A DNA stretch of 64,000 nt from Pseudomonas sp. WS 5079 (GCF_012985465.1 NZ_JAAQWN010000002.1:854506-918505), one strand, 5' to 3'; counted from the first letter of the stretch, positions 36,599 to 48,913 are shown. Numbers and translations are program-made. The notes: generated from the sequence alone by a model not told the origin.

Positions 36599-37132
36599 CT
36601 ACTTCTTCTTGGCTTCTTTACGACGGACGACTTCGTCCGCGTAGCGCACACCTTTGCCTTTGTACGGCTCTGGTGGACGGAAGTCGCGGATCTCGGCAGC
36701 CACTTGACCTACCAGCTGCTTATCGATGCCCTTGATCAGGATATCGGTCTGGCTAGGAGTTTCAGCGGTGATGCCTTCCGGCAGTTCGTAATCCACTGGG
36801 TGCGAGAAGCCAAGGGCCAGGTTCAAAACCGTGCCTTTTGCTTGCGCTTTGTAACCAACACCGACCAGCTGGAGCTTACGCTCGAAGCCTTGGCTTACGC
36901 CTTGGACCATGTTGTTTACCAACGCACGCGTGGTACCGGCCATTGCGCGAGTTTGTTGATCGCCATTGCGAGCAGCGAAACGCAACTCACCAGCTTCTTC
37001 AACGATCTCAACGGACGAATGGATGTTCAGTTCAAGAGTACCCTTGGCACCCTTCACCGAAAGCTGTTGGCCTGCGAATTTTACTTCGACACCGGCTGGC
37101 AGCTTAACGGGGTTCTTAGCGACGCGAGACAT
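36599..37132 (-). CDS. rplF: 50S ribosomal protein L6
   Basis: 177-residue protein at the base of the stalk near the sarcin-ricin loop. Two tandem L6 folds are visible, with the C-terminal signature [21 protein letters not shown] 12-base gap follows rpsH. Confidence 0.98.
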   Translation of the reverse strand: MSRVAKNPVKLPAGVEVKFAGQQLSVKGAKGTLELNIHSSVEIVEEAGELRFAARNGDQQTRAMAGTTRALVNNMVQGVSQGFERKLQLVGVGYKAQAKGTVLNLALGFSHPVDYELPEGITAETPSQTDILIKGIDKQLVGQVAAEIRDFRPPEPYKGKGVRYADEVVRRKEAKKK

Positions 37133-37144
37133 GCTTATCCCCCC

Positions 37145-37537
37145 TTAGAACACAGTGCAAAGAACTTCGCCGCCGACACCGGCAGCGCGCGCAGCACGAT
37201 CCGTCATCACACCTTTGTTGGTGGAGACGATAGACACGCCAAGACCGCCACGAACTTTCGGCAGATCTTCAACGGACTTGTACTGACGCAGGCCTGGACG
37301 GCTAACGCGCTTCACTTCCTCGATGACCGGACGGCCTTCGAAGTACTTCAGCTCGATGGACAGCAGTGGCTTGATTTCGCTGCTGATCTGATAACCCGCA
37401 ATGTAGCCTTCGTCTTTCAGGACTTTGGCAACAGCTACCTTCAACGTGGAAGATGGCATGCTTACGACGGACTTTTCAGCCATCTGGGCATTACGGATAC
37501 GAGTTAGCATGTCCGCTAACGGGTCCTGCATACTCAT
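37145..37537 (-). CDS. rpsH: 30S ribosomal protein S8
   Basis: 130-residue 16S-binding protein that, in E. coli, also represses the spc operon by binding mRNA near rplE. It begins [20 protein letters not shown] and ends [10 protein letters not shown]. Unusually, 208 bases separate it from rpsN upstream, and that gap holds a terminator-like hairpin. Confidence 0.98.
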   Translation of the reverse strand: MSMQDPLADMLTRIRNAQMAEKSVVSMPSSTLKVAVAKVLKDEGYIAGYQISSEIKPLLSIELKYFEGRPVIEEVKRVSRPGLRQYKSVEDLPKVRGGLGVSIVSTNKGVMTDRAARAAGVGGEVLCTVF

Positions 37538-37745
37538 GGGCTAGACGCTCCTAATACAAAAAAATTAGCCTTGCGGCTACATATGTCACCGAGAATCTCC
37601 GGGCATAAAACACACGGGCTCAGGCGAGCCGCGTATTTTAGACACACTCCGGAAATGAAACAAGCCCCAAAAGGGGCTTGTTCCAGATTCTAGGCCACCG
37701 GCGGTCAGTATCTTGCGATCCTGGCCACCGAGACTTCGAAAGTAC
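37538..37745 (-). terminator. rpsN-rpsH gap with terminator-like hairpin
   Basis: The 208-base gap contains AACAAGCCCC/GGGGCTTGTT around an AAAA (TTTT in RNA sense) loop at 37659-37682. It is followed in the minus direction by TCATTTCC, and a second small hairpin GGCTC/GAGCC lies at 37618-37630. No open frame with a ribosome-binding site is seen. It looks like an attenuator or RNase target inside the spc operon. Confidence 0.6.
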
Positions 37746-38051
37746 TTACCAGCTGGCTTTAACCAGACCTGGTACGTCACCACGCATTGCAGCTTCACGC
37801 AGTTTGTTACGGCCGAGGCCGAACTTGCGGTAAACACCGTGTGGACGACCGGTCAGGCGGCAGCGGTTACGCATGCGCGAAGCGCTTGCGTCACGTGGCT
37901 GCTTCTGCAGAGCTACTGTAGCTTCCCAACGCGCTTCTGGACTTGCGTTCAGATCAACGATGATAGCTTTCAGTGCTGCACGCTTCTTGGCGTACTTGGC
38001 AACCGTGAGCTGACGCTTCAGCTCGCGGTTTTTCATGCTCATCTTGGCCAT
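37746..38051 (-). CDS. rpsN: 30S ribosomal protein S14
   Basis: 101-residue head protein of the long, zinc-free (C-) type: the C-terminal part reads [20 protein letters not shown] without the CxxC pairs of the short form. The start at 38051 gives [14 protein letters not shown], the conserved opening. It follows rplE by 13 bases. Confidence 0.97.
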   Translation of the reverse strand: MAKMSMKNRELKRQLTVAKYAKKRAALKAIIVDLNASPEARWEATVALQKQPRDASASRMRNRCRLTGRPHGVYRKFGLGRNKLREAAMRGDVPGLVKASW

Positions 38052-38064
38052 GGTCCTACTCCAA

Positions 38065-38604
38065 TCAGTTGCGGAACGGGAATTTGAACGCACGCAGCAG
38101 AGCGCGGCCTTCATCATCGTTCTTGGCAGTGGTGGTCAGGGTGATGTCCAGACCGCGGAGAGCATCGATCTTGTCGTAGTCGATTTCCGGGAAGATGATC
38201 TGCTCTTTCACGCCCATGCTGTAGTTACCACGACCATCGAAGGACTTGGCATTCAGGCCGCGGAAGTCGCGAACCCGAGGCAGGGAGATCGACAGCAGAC
38301 GATCCAGGAACTCGTACATACGCTCACGGCGCAGAGTCACTTTGACACCGATCGGCCAACCTTCACGGACTTTAAAGCCAGCGATGGATTTCCGAGCGTA
38401 AGTCACAACGACTTTTTGACCGGTGATCTTTTCCAGGTCAGCAACAGCGTGCTCGATGACTTTTTTGTCACCGATCGCTTCGCCCAGACCCATGTTCAGG
38501 GTGATTTTGGTAACGCGCGGAACTTCCATCACGTTCGAAAGCTTAAGTTCTTCCTTAAGCTTCGGAGCGATTTCCTTCCGGTAAATCTCTTTTAGTCGTG
38601 CCAT
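38065..38604 (-). CDS. rplE: 50S ribosomal protein L5
   Basis: 179-residue protein that binds 5S rRNA and contacts S13 and P-site tRNA. It opens [19 protein letters not shown] and contains [20 protein letters not shown]. In E. coli the S8 repressor site lies at this gene's start in spc mRNA. Confidence 0.98.
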   Translation of the reverse strand: MARLKEIYRKEIAPKLKEELKLSNVMEVPRVTKITLNMGLGEAIGDKKVIEHAVADLEKITGQKVVVTYARKSIAGFKVREGWPIGVKVTLRRERMYEFLDRLLSISLPRVRDFRGLNAKSFDGRGNYSMGVKEQIIFPEIDYDKIDALRGLDITLTTTAKNDDEGRALLRAFKFPFRN

Positions 38605-38626
38605 GGTCTTATCTACCTAGCAGTGT

Positions 38627-38941
38627 TCAAGCATCAACCGCTTTTTGGGTCGACTTGAAGACACGAATTTTCTTACCGTCTTCTACTTTGAAACCAACGC
38701 GATCAGCCTTGTTGGTTTCGCCGTTGAAGATGGCGACGTTAGAAGCGTGCAATGGCGCTTCTTTCTCGACGATACCGCCCTGTACGCCCGACGCGGGGTT
38801 TGGCTTGGTATGACGCTTGACCAGGTTCAGACCACCAATGACCAGACGGTCATCAGCAAGAACCTTCAGCACCTTACCGCGCTTACCTTTGTCTTTGCCG
38901 GCGATCACGATGATCTCGTCGTCACGACGAATCTTTTGCAT
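38627..38941 (-). CDS. rplX: 50S ribosomal protein L24
   Basis: 104-residue assembly-initiator protein that binds the 5' end of 23S rRNA. The KOW motif is in [19 protein letters not shown] near the N-terminus. It lies 11 bases after rplN and 22 before rplE. Confidence 0.98.
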   Translation of the reverse strand: MQKIRRDDEIIVIAGKDKGKRGKVLKVLADDRLVIGGLNLVKRHTKPNPASGVQGGIVEKEAPLHASNVAIFNGETNKADRVGFKVEDGKKIRVFKSTQKAVDA

Positions 38942-38952
38942 GTCGGATCTCC

Positions 38953-39321
38953 TTACAGCACTTCTGGGGCGAGCGAGACGATCTTCATGAACTTCTCAGT
39001 ACGAAGTTCACGGGTCACTGGCCCAAAGATACGGGTGCCGATCGGCTCTTGCTTGTTGTTCAGAAGAACAGCAGCGTTGCCATCAAAGCGGATAATGGAG
39101 CCATCAGCACGACGTACGCCGTGACGAGTGCGGACTACAACAGCAGTCATCACTTGGCCTTTTTTCACTTTACCGCGAGGAATTGCTTCCTTCACGGTAA
39201 CTTTGATGATGTCACCGATACCAGCGTAACGACGATGGGAGCCACCCAGCACCTTGATGCACATAACACGGCGAGCGCCGCTGTTATCGGCCACATCGAG
39301 CATGGATTGAGTCTGAATCAT
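38953..39321 (-). CDS. rplN: 50S ribosomal protein L14
   Basis: 122-residue five-stranded barrel protein at the subunit interface; RsfS binds it to silence ribosomes. It begins [20 protein letters not shown], the L14 signature. It is the first gene of the spc operon and follows rpsQ by 23 bases with no terminator between, so S10 and spc genes may be co-transcribed. Confidence 0.98.
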   Translation of the reverse strand: MIQTQSMLDVADNSGARRVMCIKVLGGSHRRYAGIGDIIKVTVKEAIPRGKVKKGQVMTAVVVRTRHGVRRADGSIIRFDGNAAVLLNNKQEPIGTRIFGPVTRELRTEKFMKIVSLAPEVL

Positions 39322-39344
39322 ATAATTTCTCCGACCCCTAGTCC

Positions 39345-39611
39345 TTAGACTTCCACAGCGCGTTCGAGAACATCAACCAGTGCCCAAGACTTGGTCTTGG
39401 CCAGCGGACGAGTTTCACGAATAGTGACTTTGTCGCCGATGTGGCACTGATTGGTTTCGTCGTGCGCGTGCAGCTTAGTCGAACGCTTAACATATTTACC
39501 GTAGATCGGGTGCTTAACGCGACGCTCGATCAAAACGGTGATGGTTTTGTCCATCTTGTCGCTGACAACACGGCCAGTCAGCGTACGGACAGTCTTTTCG
39601 GCTTCAGCCAT
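39345..39611 (-). CDS. rpsQ: 30S ribosomal protein S17
   Basis: 88-residue OB-fold protein that binds 16S helices 7 and 11. The start at 39611 ([18 protein letters not shown]) is preferred to a GTG two codons earlier. The central [19 protein letters not shown] is typical. Last gene of the S10 operon. Confidence 0.97.
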   Translation of the reverse strand: MAEAEKTVRTLTGRVVSDKMDKTITVLIERRVKHPIYGKYVKRSTKLHAHDETNQCHIGDKVTIRETRPLAKTKSWALVDVLERAVEV

Positions 39612-39613
39612 GA

Positions 39614-39805
39614 TCACTTACCTGCCTGCTGGTTGAGCACAGTCTTCACGCGAGCGATGTCACGCTTAACTTGCGAGAGCAGATGAGACTGCCCCAACTG
39701 GCCAGTTGCTTTCTGCATACGCAGATTGAACTGGTCGCGCAGCAGGCCGAGCAGTTGCTCGTTCAGCTGCTGTGCGGATTTTTCACGAAGTTCATTCGCT
39801 TTCAT
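39614..39805 (-). CDS. rpmC: 50S ribosomal protein L29
   Basis: 63-residue two-helix protein at the tunnel exit, a docking point for SRP and trigger factor. It begins [18 protein letters not shown]. The ATG overlaps the rplP stop by one base (TGATG), which indicates coupled translation. Confidence 0.97.
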
Positions 39806-40218
39806 CACATCACCGTCCGTTTAACAAAGGCGGTGGCGAGCGGCAGCTTTGCAGCAGCCAGGGCAAAAGCCTCACGCGCCAGCTCTTCAGTTACACCCTC
39901 GATTTCATACAGGACTTTGCCTGGCTGAATCTGGGCTACCCAGTATTCCACGTTACCCTTACCTTTACCCATCCGAACCTCGAGAGGTTTTTTGGAGATC
40001 GGCTTGTCCGGGAATACACGGATCCAGATCTTGCCACCACGTTTTACGTGACGGGTCAGTGCACGACGCGCTGACTCGATCTGACGAGCGGTGAGACGAC
40101 CACGAGCTACAGACTTCAGCGCGAACTCGCCGAAGCTGACTTTGCTACCGCGCTGAGCCAGACCACGGTTGTGGCCTGTCATCTGCTTGCGGAACTTCGT
40201 ACGCTTAGGTTGCAACAT
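39805..40218 (-). CDS. rplP: 50S ribosomal protein L16
   Basis: 137-residue protein near the A site and peptidyl transferase centre. It begins [20 protein letters not shown]. The arginine hydroxylated by YcfD in E. coli corresponds to the [15 protein letters not shown] region, which is intact. Confidence 0.98.
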
Positions 40219-40230
40219 TTGGCGTACCCC

Positions 40231-40917
40231 TTACTTAGCAGCTTTTTTACGAGGCGCTGGTGCTTGTGGTTTCAGTTCTTCTTGGCGACCACCAATTACT
40301 TCGCCCTTGAAGATCCAAACCTTTACACCGATCACACCGTAAGTGGTGTGAGCTTCGTAGTTGGCATAGTCGATGTCGGCACGCAGGGTGTGCAACGGCA
40401 CACGACCTTCGCGATACCATTCAGTACGTGCGATTTCAGCACCGCCGAGACGACCGCTCACTTGGATTTTGATGCCCTTGGCACCAATGCGCATGGCGTT
40501 CTGTACAGCGCGCTTCATAGCACGACGGAACATTACGCGGCGCTCCAGCTGCTGAGCTACGCTCTGCGCAACCAGCATACCGTCGAGCTCCGGCTTGCGG
40601 ATCTCTTCGATATTGATGTGCACAGGCACACCCATTTGCTTGGTCAGGTCCTGACGCAGTTTCTCAACATCTTCACCTTTCTTCCCGATAACGATACCTG
40701 GACGAGCGGTGTGGATGGTGATACGTGCAGTTTGGGCCGGACGATGGATATCGATACGGCTTACGGACGCGCTTTTTAGTTTGTCTTGGAGATACTCACG
40801 CACCTTCAGATCAGCGAACAAATAGTCCGCATAAGTCCGACCGTCTGCGTACCAGACGGAGGTGTGCTCCTTGACGATTCCCAGGCGAATGCCAATGGGA
40901 TGTACTTTCTGACCCAT
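40231..40917 (-). CDS. rpsC: 30S ribosomal protein S3
   Basis: 228-residue protein at the mRNA entry tunnel, with helicase-like activity together with S4 and S5. The start at 40917 gives [20 protein letters not shown]. The KH domain (about 39-107) contains the GxxG-type loop in [17 protein letters not shown]. The C-terminal tail is Ala/Lys/Pro-rich. Confidence 0.98.
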
Positions 40918-40930
40918 CTCTTCGACTCCG

Positions 40931-41263
40931 TTACTTGTCAGCAACCTTGACAGTGATATGGCAAGACCGCTTGACGATGCGATCAGCACGGCCTTTGGCA
41001 CGCGGCATGATACGCTTCAGCGAACGCCCTTCGTTGACGAAAACGGTGCTGACCTTCAGGTCATCAACGTCTGCGCCTTCGTTATGCTCGGCGTTGGCTA
41101 CGGCCGACTCCAGCACTTTCTTCATGATCTCGGCGGCTTTCTTACTGCTGAAAGCCAACAAGTTGAGCGCTTCGCCCACCTTCTTCCCGCGGATCTGGTC
41201 GGCGACCAAGCGGGCTTTCTGGGCGGAGATTCGAGCGCCCGACAACTTAGCGGCTACTTCCAT
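40931..41263 (-). CDS. rplV: 50S ribosomal protein L22
   Basis: 110-residue protein whose beta-hairpin lines the exit tunnel; changes there give macrolide resistance. The hairpin region [18 protein letters not shown] looks wild type. It follows rpsS by 11 bases. Confidence 0.98.
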
Positions 41264-41274
41264 TTCCTAACCCC

Positions 41275-41550
41275 TTAACGCTTGGCTTTCTTGTCTGCCA
41301 CGTGCCCACGATAAGTGCGGGTACCGGCAAACTCGCCCAGTTTGTGGCCGACCATGTCTTCGTTAACGAGAACTGGGACGTGCTGACGACCGTTGTGTAC
41401 TGCGATGGTCAAACCGACCATTTGTGGCAGGATCATAGAACGGCGCGACCAGGTCTTAACTGGTTTGCGATCGTTCTTTTCCGCCGCCACTTCGATCTTC
41501 TTCAGTAGGTGAAGATCAATAAAAGGACCTTTTTTCAGAGAACGTGGCAC
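41275..41550 (-). CDS. rpsS: 30S ribosomal protein S19
   Basis: 91-residue head protein that pairs with S13 near A-site tRNA. It begins [20 protein letters not shown] and ends [11 protein letters not shown]. It lies between rplB and rplV in the normal S10 order. Confidence 0.98.
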   Translation of the reverse strand: MPRSLKKGPFIDLHLLKKIEVAAEKNDRKPVKTWSRRSMILPQMVGLTIAVHNGRQHVPVLVNEDMVGHKLGEFAGTRTYRGHVADKKAKR

Positions 41551-41566
41551 TGTCGTATCCCTCTAT

Positions 41567-42391
41567 TTACTTGCGACGACGGACGATCATTTTGTCGGTA
41601 CGCTTATTACCACGAGTCTTCGCGCCCTTAGTCGGGAAGCCCCATGGCGATACCGGATGACGACCACCAGAGGTACGACCTTCACCACCACCGTGTGGGT
41701 GGTCAACCGGGTTCATGGCAACACCACGAACGGTTGGGCGAACGCCACGCCAGCGTTTGGCACCAGCTTTACCCAGCGAACGCAGGCTGTGCTCGGAGTT
41801 CGAGACTTCGCCCAGGGTCGCACGGCATTCAGCCAATACTTTACGCATCTCACCAGAACGCAGACGCAGGGTCACGTAGACACCTTCACGAGCGATCAGC
41901 TGAGCCGAAGCACCAGCGGAACGAGCGATCTGTGCGCCTTTACCTGGCTTCAATTCGATGCCGTGTACGGTGCTACCAACTGGAATGTTACGCAGTTGCA
42001 GAGCGTTGCCCGGCTTGATCGGTGCCAGGGCACCTGCGATCAGCTGGTCGCCAGCACTCACGCCTTTAGGCGCGATGATGTAGCGACGCTCGCCATCTGC
42101 GTACAGCAGCAGAGCGATGTGAGCAGTACGGTTTGGATCGTATTCGATACGCTCGACAGTGGCAGAGATGCCATCTTTGTCGTTGCGACGGAAATCGACC
42201 AGACGATAATGCTGCTTATGGCCACCACCGATGTGACGAGTGGTAATACGACCATTGTTGTTACGACCACCAGTCTTCGATTTCTTCTCGAGCAGCGGTG
42301 CGTGAGGAGCGCCTTTATGCAGCTCCTGGTTGACCACCTTGACCACAAAACGGCGGCCAGGGGAAGTCGGTTTGCATTTAACGATTGCCAT
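41567..42391 (-). CDS. rplB: 50S ribosomal protein L2
   Basis: 274-residue core protein needed for subunit joining and peptidyl transfer. The C-terminal [20 protein letters not shown] contains the essential histidine of the peptidyl transferase region. It starts [20 protein letters not shown]. Confidence 0.99.
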   Translation of the reverse strand: MAIVKCKPTSPGRRFVVKVVNQELHKGAPHAPLLEKKSKTGGRNNNGRITTRHIGGGHKQHYRLVDFRRNDKDGISATVERIEYDPNRTAHIALLLYADGERRYIIAPKGVSAGDQLIAGALAPIKPGNALQLRNIPVGSTVHGIELKPGKGAQIARSAGASAQLIAREGVYVTLRLRSGEMRKVLAECRATLGEVSNSEHSLRSLGKAGAKRWRGVRPTVRGVAMNPVDHPHGGGEGRTSGGRHPVSPWGFPTKGAKTRGNKRTDKMIVRRRK

Positions 42392-42405
42392 GATGCACCC
42401 CTTCC

Positions 42406-42705
42406 TTACTCAGCACTGCTGCTGAAATCGAGATCTTGGCCTGGCTGAAGGGAGATAACTGCCTTCTTCCAGTCATTACGCTTGCCCAGACCGCGAGCAG
42501 TGCGCTTGCTCTTACCCAGAACATTCAGGGTAGTAACACGCTCTACTTTCACGCTGAACAGGCTTTCGACGGCCTTCTTGATTTCCAGCTTGGTTGCGTC
42601 AGTTGCAACCTTGAAAACGAACTGGCCTTTCTTGTCAGCCAGAACCGTAGCCTTTTCGGAAACGTGCGGGCCAAGCAGAACTTTAAATACGCGTTCCTGG
42701 TTCAT
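42406..42705 (-). CDS. rplW: 50S ribosomal protein L23
   Basis: 99-residue tunnel-exit protein; it binds trigger factor and SRP. The loop [20 protein letters not shown] is the extended hairpin. It overlaps rplD by 4 bases, so the two are coupled. Confidence 0.98.
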
Positions 42706-43304
42706 CCCAGCAGCTCCTCGAATTTCTTCACGGCCGACACGGTGATCAACACCTTGTCGTATGCGATCAGACTAACTGGATCGGAACCTTGCACGTCACG
42801 TACATCAACGTGTGGCAGGTTGCGAGCAGCCAGGTACAGGTTCTGATCAACAGCTTCGGACACGATCAGGACATCAGTCAGACCCATGCCGTTCAGCTTG
42901 TTCAGCAGATCTTTGGTTTTCGGCGCTTCAACAGCGAAGTCCTGAACCACGACCAGACGATCAGTACGCACGAGTTCAGCAAGGATGGAGCGCAGTGCTG
43001 CGCGATACATCTTCTTGTTGAGCTTCTGAGAGTGATCCTGCGGACGAGCTGCGAAAGTGGTACCGCCGCCACGCCAGATTGGGCTACGGATAGTACCGGC
43101 ACGAGCACGGCCAGTACCTTTCTGACGCCAAGGGCGCTTACCGCCACCACGAACGTCGGAACGGGTCTTTTGCTGCTTGCTACCTTGACGGCCGCCGGCC
43201 ATGTAGGCCACGACTGCTTGGTGAACGAGCGTCTCGTTGAATTCGCCGCCAAATGTCAGTTCGGAAACTTCGATCGCTTGAGCGTCATTTACATTTAATT
43301 GCAT
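42702..43304 (-). CDS. rplD: 50S ribosomal protein L4
   Basis: 200-residue protein lining the exit tunnel. In E. coli L4 represses the S10 operon and inhibits RNase E. The tunnel loop [20 protein letters not shown] is wild type at the macrolide-resistance position. Confidence 0.98.
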
Positions 43305-43316
43305 GTCAGCTTCCCC

Positions 43317-43952
43317 TTAACCGCGAGCCTTGGCCGCTGGACGTACAACCAGGTTGCCGCCAGTAGCGCCAGGAACAGCACCCTTGACCAACAACAGATT
43401 GCGTTCAGCGTCGACGCGCACTACTTCGAGGGACTGCACGGTCACGCGCTCAGCGCCCATATGACCGGACATTTTTTTGCCCTTGAATACACGACCAGGA
43501 GTCTGGCACTGGCCAATAGAGCCCGGGACGCGGTGGGAAACGGAGTTACCGTGAGTGTTGTCTTGGCCACGGAAATTCCAACGCTTGATCGTACCCTGGA
43601 AGCCTTTACCCTTGGACTGACCGGTTACATCAACCAGTTGACCAGCGGCGAAGATTTCAGCGTTGATCAGATCGCCAGCCTGGTAGTCGCCATCTTCAAG
43701 ACGGAACTCCATGACAGTACGACCAGCTGCAACGTTTGCTTTAGCGAAGTGACCTGCTTGAGCAGCAGTCACGCGCGAAGCACGACGCTCGCCGACAGTG
43801 ACTTGCACTGCACGATAGCCATCGGTTTCTTCAGTTTTGAACTGGGTGACGCGATTCGGCTCGATCTCAATGACCGTGACCGGAATGGAGACACCTTCTT
43901 CGGTGAAAATACGGGTCATACCGCATTTACGACCGACTACACCAATAGTCAT
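43317..43952 (-). CDS. rplC: 50S ribosomal protein L3
   Basis: 211-residue protein whose finger reaches the peptidyl transferase centre. The start at 43952 gives [20 protein letters not shown]. The conserved [20 protein letters not shown] contains the glutamine methylated by PrmB. Confidence 0.98.
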   Translation of the reverse strand: MTIGVVGRKCGMTRIFTEEGVSIPVTVIEIEPNRVTQFKTEETDGYRAVQVTVGERRASRVTAAQAGHFAKANVAAGRTVMEFRLEDGDYQAGDLINAEIFAAGQLVDVTGQSKGKGFQGTIKRWNFRGQDNTHGNSVSHRVPGSIGQCQTPGRVFKGKKMSGHMGAERVTVQSLEVVRVDAERNLLLVKGAVPGATGGNLVVRPAAKARG

Positions 43953-44033
43953 GTTGTAAACCTCATGAGTGTACGGGGCTTTCACCCGCTATGGCCGCCC
44001 ATTTCAGAGCGTTACACGACTAAGACCCGAGTC

Positions 44034-44345
44034 TTAGCCGAGGCTGATCTGTACTTCCACACCGGCCGCCAGATCAAGCTTCATAAGTGCATCAACGGTT
44101 TTATCCGTTGGCTGGACGATGTCCAGAACGCGCTTATGAGTACGGATCTCGTACTGGTCACGCGCGTCTTTGTTGACGTGCGGGGAGACCAGAACGGTGA
44201 ACCGCTCTTTGCGGGTAGGCAGTGGAATAGGACCACGCACTTGTGCCCCAGTACGTTTCGCGGTTTCCACGATTTCCTGGGTGGATTGGTCGATCAGGCG
44301 ATGGTCAAAAGCCTTCAACCTGATACGGATTTGCTGATTTTGCAT
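44034..44345 (-). CDS. rpsJ: 30S ribosomal protein S10 / NusE
   Basis: 103-residue protein that also partners NusB in antitermination; nusB is at 3 kb in the same window. It begins [20 protein letters not shown]. First gene of the S10 operon, with its own sigma-70 promoter 63 bases upstream of the start codon. Confidence 0.99.
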
Positions 44346-44407
44346 TGGATTTCAGACTCCGGCTGCTATTCCCACCGAGCGCACTGCGCCCGTTAAAAGG
44401 AGGCGCA

Positions 44408-44436
44408 ATTCTATAGACGCCCCAGATAGGTGTCAA
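44408..44436 (-). promoter_or_regulatory. sigma-70 promoter of the S10 operon
   Basis: On the minus strand TTGACA and TAGAAT are separated by 17 bases, close to ideal. It starts just after the tuf terminator and directs rpsJ, so S10 transcription is at least partly independent of the str operon. The leader is short, about 55-60 bases. Confidence 0.88.
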
Positions 44437-44442
44437 CCCAAT

Positions 44443-44471
44443 AAAAAAGCCCCCGCTGAGCGGGGGCTTTT
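44443..44471 (-). terminator. terminator of the str operon (after tuf)
   Basis: AGCCCCCGC/GCGGGGGCT with a TGA-type loop followed by TTTTTTA on the minus strand. It lies 32 bases past the tuf stop. Confidence 0.94.
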
Positions 44472-44502
44472 CAAAGCATCGAAGCTATCTCAGAAGAGAT
44501 GC

Positions 44503-45696
44503 TTACTCGATGATTTTAGCTACAACGCCAGCACCAACGGTACGGCCGCCTTCACGGATTGCGAAACGCAGACCGTCTTCCATTGCGATGGTTTTGATCA
44601 GGGTGACAACCATTTTGATGTTGTCGCCTGGCATTACCATTTCAACGCCTTCCGGCAGCTCGCAGTTACCAGTCACGTCAGTAGTACGGAAGTAGAACTG
44701 TGGACGGTAGCCTTTGAAGAACGGAGTGTGACGACCGCCTTCTTCTTTGCTCAGCACGTACACTTCAGCTTCGAACTTGGTGTGCGGCTTAACCGAACCT
44801 GGCTTGACCAGAACCTGGCCACGCTCAACGTCGTCACGCTTGGTACCACGCAGCAGAACGCCGCAGTTCTCGCCAGCACGACCTTCGTCGAGCAGCTTAC
44901 GGAACATTTCAACACCGGTGCAGGTGGTGACGGTAGTGTCACGCAGACCAACGATTTCCAGTGGATCTTGAACCTTGACGATACCGCGCTCGATACGACC
45001 AGTTACAACAGTACCGCGACCGGAGATCGAGAATACGTCTTCGATTGGCATCAGGAACGGCTTGTCGATAACACGAACTGGATCTGGGATGTAGCTGTCC
45101 AGAGTCTCAACCAGTTTACGAACGGACGTGGTGCCCATTTCGTTATCGTCTTTACCTTCCAGAGCCATACGAGCAGAACCGATGATGATCGGAGTGTCGT
45201 CGCCTGGGAAGTCGTAAGTGCTCAGCAGATCGCGCACTTCCATCTCAACCAGTTCCAGCAGCTCAGCGTCGTCTACCAGGTCTGCCTTGTTCAGGTAAAC
45301 CACGATGTACGGAACGCCTACCTGACGGGACAGCAGGATGTGCTCACGGGTTTGTGGCATCGGACCATCAGCGGCCGAGCAAACCAGGATTGCGCCGTCC
45401 ATCTGGGCAGCACCGGTGATCATGTTCTTCACATAGTCGGCGTGACCTGGGCAGTCAACGTGAGCGTAGTGACGGATCAGCGAGTTGTATTCAACGTGCG
45501 CGGTGTTGATGGTGATACCACGAGCTTTTTCTTCTGGTGCGCTGTCGATTTTATCGAAATCAACGATTGCGGAACCGAATACTTCGGAGCAAACGCGAGT
45601 CAGAGCAGCAGTCAGAGTGGTTTTACCATGGTCAACGTGACCGATAGTGCCAACGTTGACGTGCGGTAGGGAACGATCAAATTTTTCTTTAGCCAC
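44503..45696 (-). CDS. tuf: elongation factor Tu
   Basis: 397-residue GTPase that delivers aminoacyl-tRNA. G1 is [15 protein letters not shown]2 [14 protein letters not shown]3 DCPGHADY, G4 NKAD and G5 region GSARMAL. It is the last gene of the str operon (rpsL-rpsG-fusA-tuf). P. aeruginosa has a second copy between tRNA-Thr and tRNA-Trp; that copy is absent at the matching place in this window. Confidence 0.99.
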   Translation of the reverse strand: MAKEKFDRSLPHVNVGTIGHVDHGKTTLTAALTRVCSEVFGSAIVDFDKIDSAPEEKARGITINTAHVEYNSLIRHYAHVDCPGHADYVKNMITGAAQMDGAILVCSAADGPMPQTREHILLSRQVGVPYIVVYLNKADLVDDAELLELVEMEVRDLLSTYDFPGDDTPIIIGSARMALEGKDDNEMGTTSVRKLVETLDSYIPDPVRVIDKPFLMPIEDVFSISGRGTVVTGRIERGIVKVQDPLEIVGLRDTTVTTCTGVEMFRKLLDEGRAGENCGVLLRGTKRDDVERGQVLVKPGSVKPHTKFEAEVYVLSKEEGGRHTPFFKGYRPQFYFRTTDVTGNCELPEGVEMVMPGDNIKMVVTLIKTIAMEDGLRFAIREGGRTVGAGVVAKIIE

Positions 45697-45726
45697 GACA
45701 ATTAACTCCTTGCCTAAAGGACTGAA

Positions 45727-47832
45727 TCAGCCTTGTTTTTTGGATACAGTTTCAGCGATGTGCGCCGGAGCTGTGTTGTATTTTTTGAATTCCATAGAGT
45801 AGCTTGCGCGACCCTGGGACATGGAGCGAACGTCGGTCGCATAACCGAACATCTCACCCAACGGAACCTCGGCGCGAATCACTTTGCCGGAAACCGTGTC
45901 TTCCATACCCAAGATCATGCCGCGACGACGGTTAAGGTCGCCCATGACATCACCCATATAGTCTTCAGGTGTAACAACTTCTACCGCCATGATTGGCTCA
46001 AGCAACTCACCACCGCCCTTCTGGGCCAGTTGCTTGGTTGCCATGGAAGCAGCCACCTTAAACGCCATCTCGTTGGAGTCGACGTCGTGGTAAGAACCGT
46101 CAAAAACGGTTGCTTTCAGGCCGATCAGCGGATAGCCGGCAACAACACCGTTCTTCATCTGCTCTTCGATGCCCTTCTGGATAGCAGGGATGTATTCCTT
46201 AGGAACCACACCACCTACTACTTCGTTCACGAATTGCAGACCTTCCTGACCTTCGTCAGCAGGAGCAAAACGGATCCAGCAGTGACCGAACTGACCACGA
46301 CCGCCGGACTGACGAACGAACTTGCCTTCGATTTCACAGTTCTTCGTGATGCGCTCACGATAGGAAACCTGAGGCTTACCGATGTTGGCTTCGACGTTGA
46401 ACTCACGGCGCATCCGGTCAACCAGGATGTCCAGGTGCAGCTCGCCCATGCCGGAGATGATCGTTTGACCAGTCTCTTCATCAGTCTTGACGCGGAAAGA
46501 TGGATCTTCCTGAGCAAGCTTGCCCAGAGCGATACCCATTTTTTCCTGGTCATCCTTGGTCTTAGGCTCTACGGCAACCGAGATAACCGGCTCCGGGAAG
46601 TCCATGCGAACCAGGATGATTGGCTTAGCAGCGTCGCACAAAGTCTCACCAGTGGTGACGTCCTTCATGCCGATCAGGGCCGCGATGTCACCAGCGCGCA
46701 CTTCCTTGATCTCTTCGCGGGCGTTTGCGTGCATTTGCACCATACGACCCACACGCTCTTTCTTGCCCTTGACCGAGTTGATCACGCCGTCGCCGGAGGC
46801 CAACACGCCCGAGTAAACGCGGACGAAAGTCAGGGTACCCACGAATGGGTCGGTAGCGATCTTGAACGCCAGAGCCGAGAACGGCTCGCTGTCGTCAGCG
46901 TGACGCTCCATCTCTTCTTCCTCGTTATCAGGGTTGGTACCCTTGATAGCAGGAATGTCAGTTGGAGCAGGCAGGTAGTCGATAACGGCGTCGAGAACCA
47001 GGGGAACACCCTTGTTCTTGAAGGAAGAACCGCAAACAGCCAAGACGATCTCGCCAGCGATAGTACGCTGACGCAGAGCAGCCTTGATTTCCACGTTGGT
47101 GAGTTCTTCACCTTCGAGGTACTTGTTCATCAGCTCTTCGCTGGCTTCGGCAGCAGCCTCAACCAGGTTGTTGCGCCACTCGTCAGCCAGTTCCTGCAGT
47201 TCTGCAGGGATAGGCTTGCGAACAGGAACCATGCCCTTGTCGGCGTCATTCCAGTAGACCGCTTCCATGGTGATCAGATCGATCTGACCCTGGAAGTTGT
47301 CTTCGGAACCGATAGCCAATTGGATTGGCACCGGAGTGTGACCCAGACGCTGCTTGATCTGACCGATCACGCGCAGGAAGTTGGCACCAGCACGGTCCAT
47401 CTTGTTTACGTAAACAAGACGTGGAACACCGTACTTGTTGGCTTGACGCCATACGGTTTCCGACTGAGGCTCAACACCCGAAGTACCGCAGAACACAACG
47501 ACGGCGCCGTCGAGTACACGCAGGGAACGTTCAACTTCAATAGTGAAGTCAACGTGGCCCGGGGTATCGATTACGTTGAAGCGGTGCTCGTCCTTGTACT
47601 GCTTGGCAGAACCTTTCCAGAAGGCGGTAATAGCAGCAGAAGTAATGGTAATACCACGCTCCTGCTCCTGAACCATCCAGTCTGTGGTCGCGGCGCCATC
47701 ATGCACCTCGCCCATTTTGTGACTTTTGCCGGTGTAAAACAGTACGCGCTCGGTGGTGGTGGTTTTACCAGCATCCACGTGAGCAACGATACCGATGTTA
47801 CGGTAGCGGCTAATCGGAGTAGTACGAGCCAT
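45727..47832 (-). CDS. fusA: elongation factor G
   Basis: 701-residue translocase GTPase with five domains. G1 [25 protein letters not shown] and NKMDRAG are visible, and the domain IV tip region and C-terminal elongation domain are complete. It has the 30-base spacing to tuf normal for the str operon. Many Pseudomonas also have a fusA2 elsewhere. Confidence 0.99.
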   Translation of the reverse strand: MARTTPISRYRNIGIVAHVDAGKTTTTERVLFYTGKSHKMGEVHDGAATTDWMVQEQERGITITSAAITAFWKGSAKQYKDEHRFNVIDTPGHVDFTIEVERSLRVLDGAVVVFCGTSGVEPQSETVWRQANKYGVPRLVYVNKMDRAGANFLRVIGQIKQRLGHTPVPIQLAIGSEDNFQGQIDLITMEAVYWNDADKGMVPVRKPIPAELQELADEWRNNLVEAAAEASEELMNKYLEGEELTNVEIKAALRQRTIAGEIVLAVCGSSFKNKGVPLVLDAVIDYLPAPTDIPAIKGTNPDNEEEEMERHADDSEPFSALAFKIATDPFVGTLTFVRVYSGVLASGDGVINSVKGKKERVGRMVQMHANAREEIKEVRAGDIAALIGMKDVTTGETLCDAAKPIILVRMDFPEPVISVAVEPKTKDDQEKMGIALGKLAQEDPSFRVKTDEETGQTIISGMGELHLDILVDRMRREFNVEANIGKPQVSYRERITKNCEIEGKFVRQSGGRGQFGHCWIRFAPADEGQEGLQFVNEVVGGVVPKEYIPAIQKGIEEQMKNGVVAGYPLIGLKATVFDGSYHDVDSNEMAFKVAASMATKQLAQKGGGELLEPIMAVEVVTPEDYMGDVMGDLNRRRGMILGMEDTVSGKVIRAEVPLGEMFGYATDVRSMSQGRASYSMEFKKYNTAPAHIAETVSKKQG

Positions 47833-47862
47833 AAAGCCCTCGCAAAATTAGTGAAGCTAAGA

Positions 47863-48354
<492 letters not shown>

Positions 48355-48450
48355 TCAGGTTCGTTCGGAATCGGTGCCCTTGCGGGACGCCTCCGACCTT
48401 ACTCTTATCGACTCAGAAAATAAGATGATTCAGTTTACAAAAAGCCGCTA

Positions 48451-48822
48451 CTACTTAGGCTTCTTGGTACCGTACTTCGAACGACCCTGGTTACGACCTT
48501 TAACGCCGGAAGTATCCAAGGAGCCGCGTACGGTGTGGTAACGAACACCTGGCAAGTCTTTTACACGACCGCCGCGGATCAGTACCACGCTGTGCTCTTG
48601 CAGGTTGTGGCCTTCACCGCCGATGTACGAGGAAACCTCGAAACCGTTGGTCAGGCGCACACGGCATACTTTACGCAGTGCCGAGTTAGGTTTTTTCGGC
48701 GTAGTGGTATACACGCGAGTGCATACGCCACGACGTTGCGGGCAGTTCTGCAGCGCAGGTACGTCGGATTTCTCGACGATACGCTTACGCGGCTGACGTA
48801 CCAGCTGGTTGATAGTTGCCAT
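48451..48822 (-). CDS. rpsL: 30S ribosomal protein S12
   Basis: 123-residue decoding-site protein. The two streptomycin-resistance loops [11 protein letters not shown] and [11 protein letters not shown] both carry the wild-type lysines, so no resistance is predicted from this gene. It begins [20 protein letters not shown] and heads the str operon. Confidence 0.99.
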   Translation of the reverse strand: MATINQLVRQPRKRIVEKSDVPALQNCPQRRGVCTRVYTTTPKKPNSALRKVCRVRLTNGFEVSSYIGGEGHNLQEHSVVLIRGGRVKDLPGVRYHTVRGSLDTSGVKGRNQGRSKYGTKKPK

Positions 48823-48913
48823 CTACTAGCTCCACTGTTGTCTTGCGACGCTATTGTCTTGCAAGAAAAGCAAAATGGCAGGAACGAATTCCCGCCAAAT
48901 TTAGGGGTACAAG

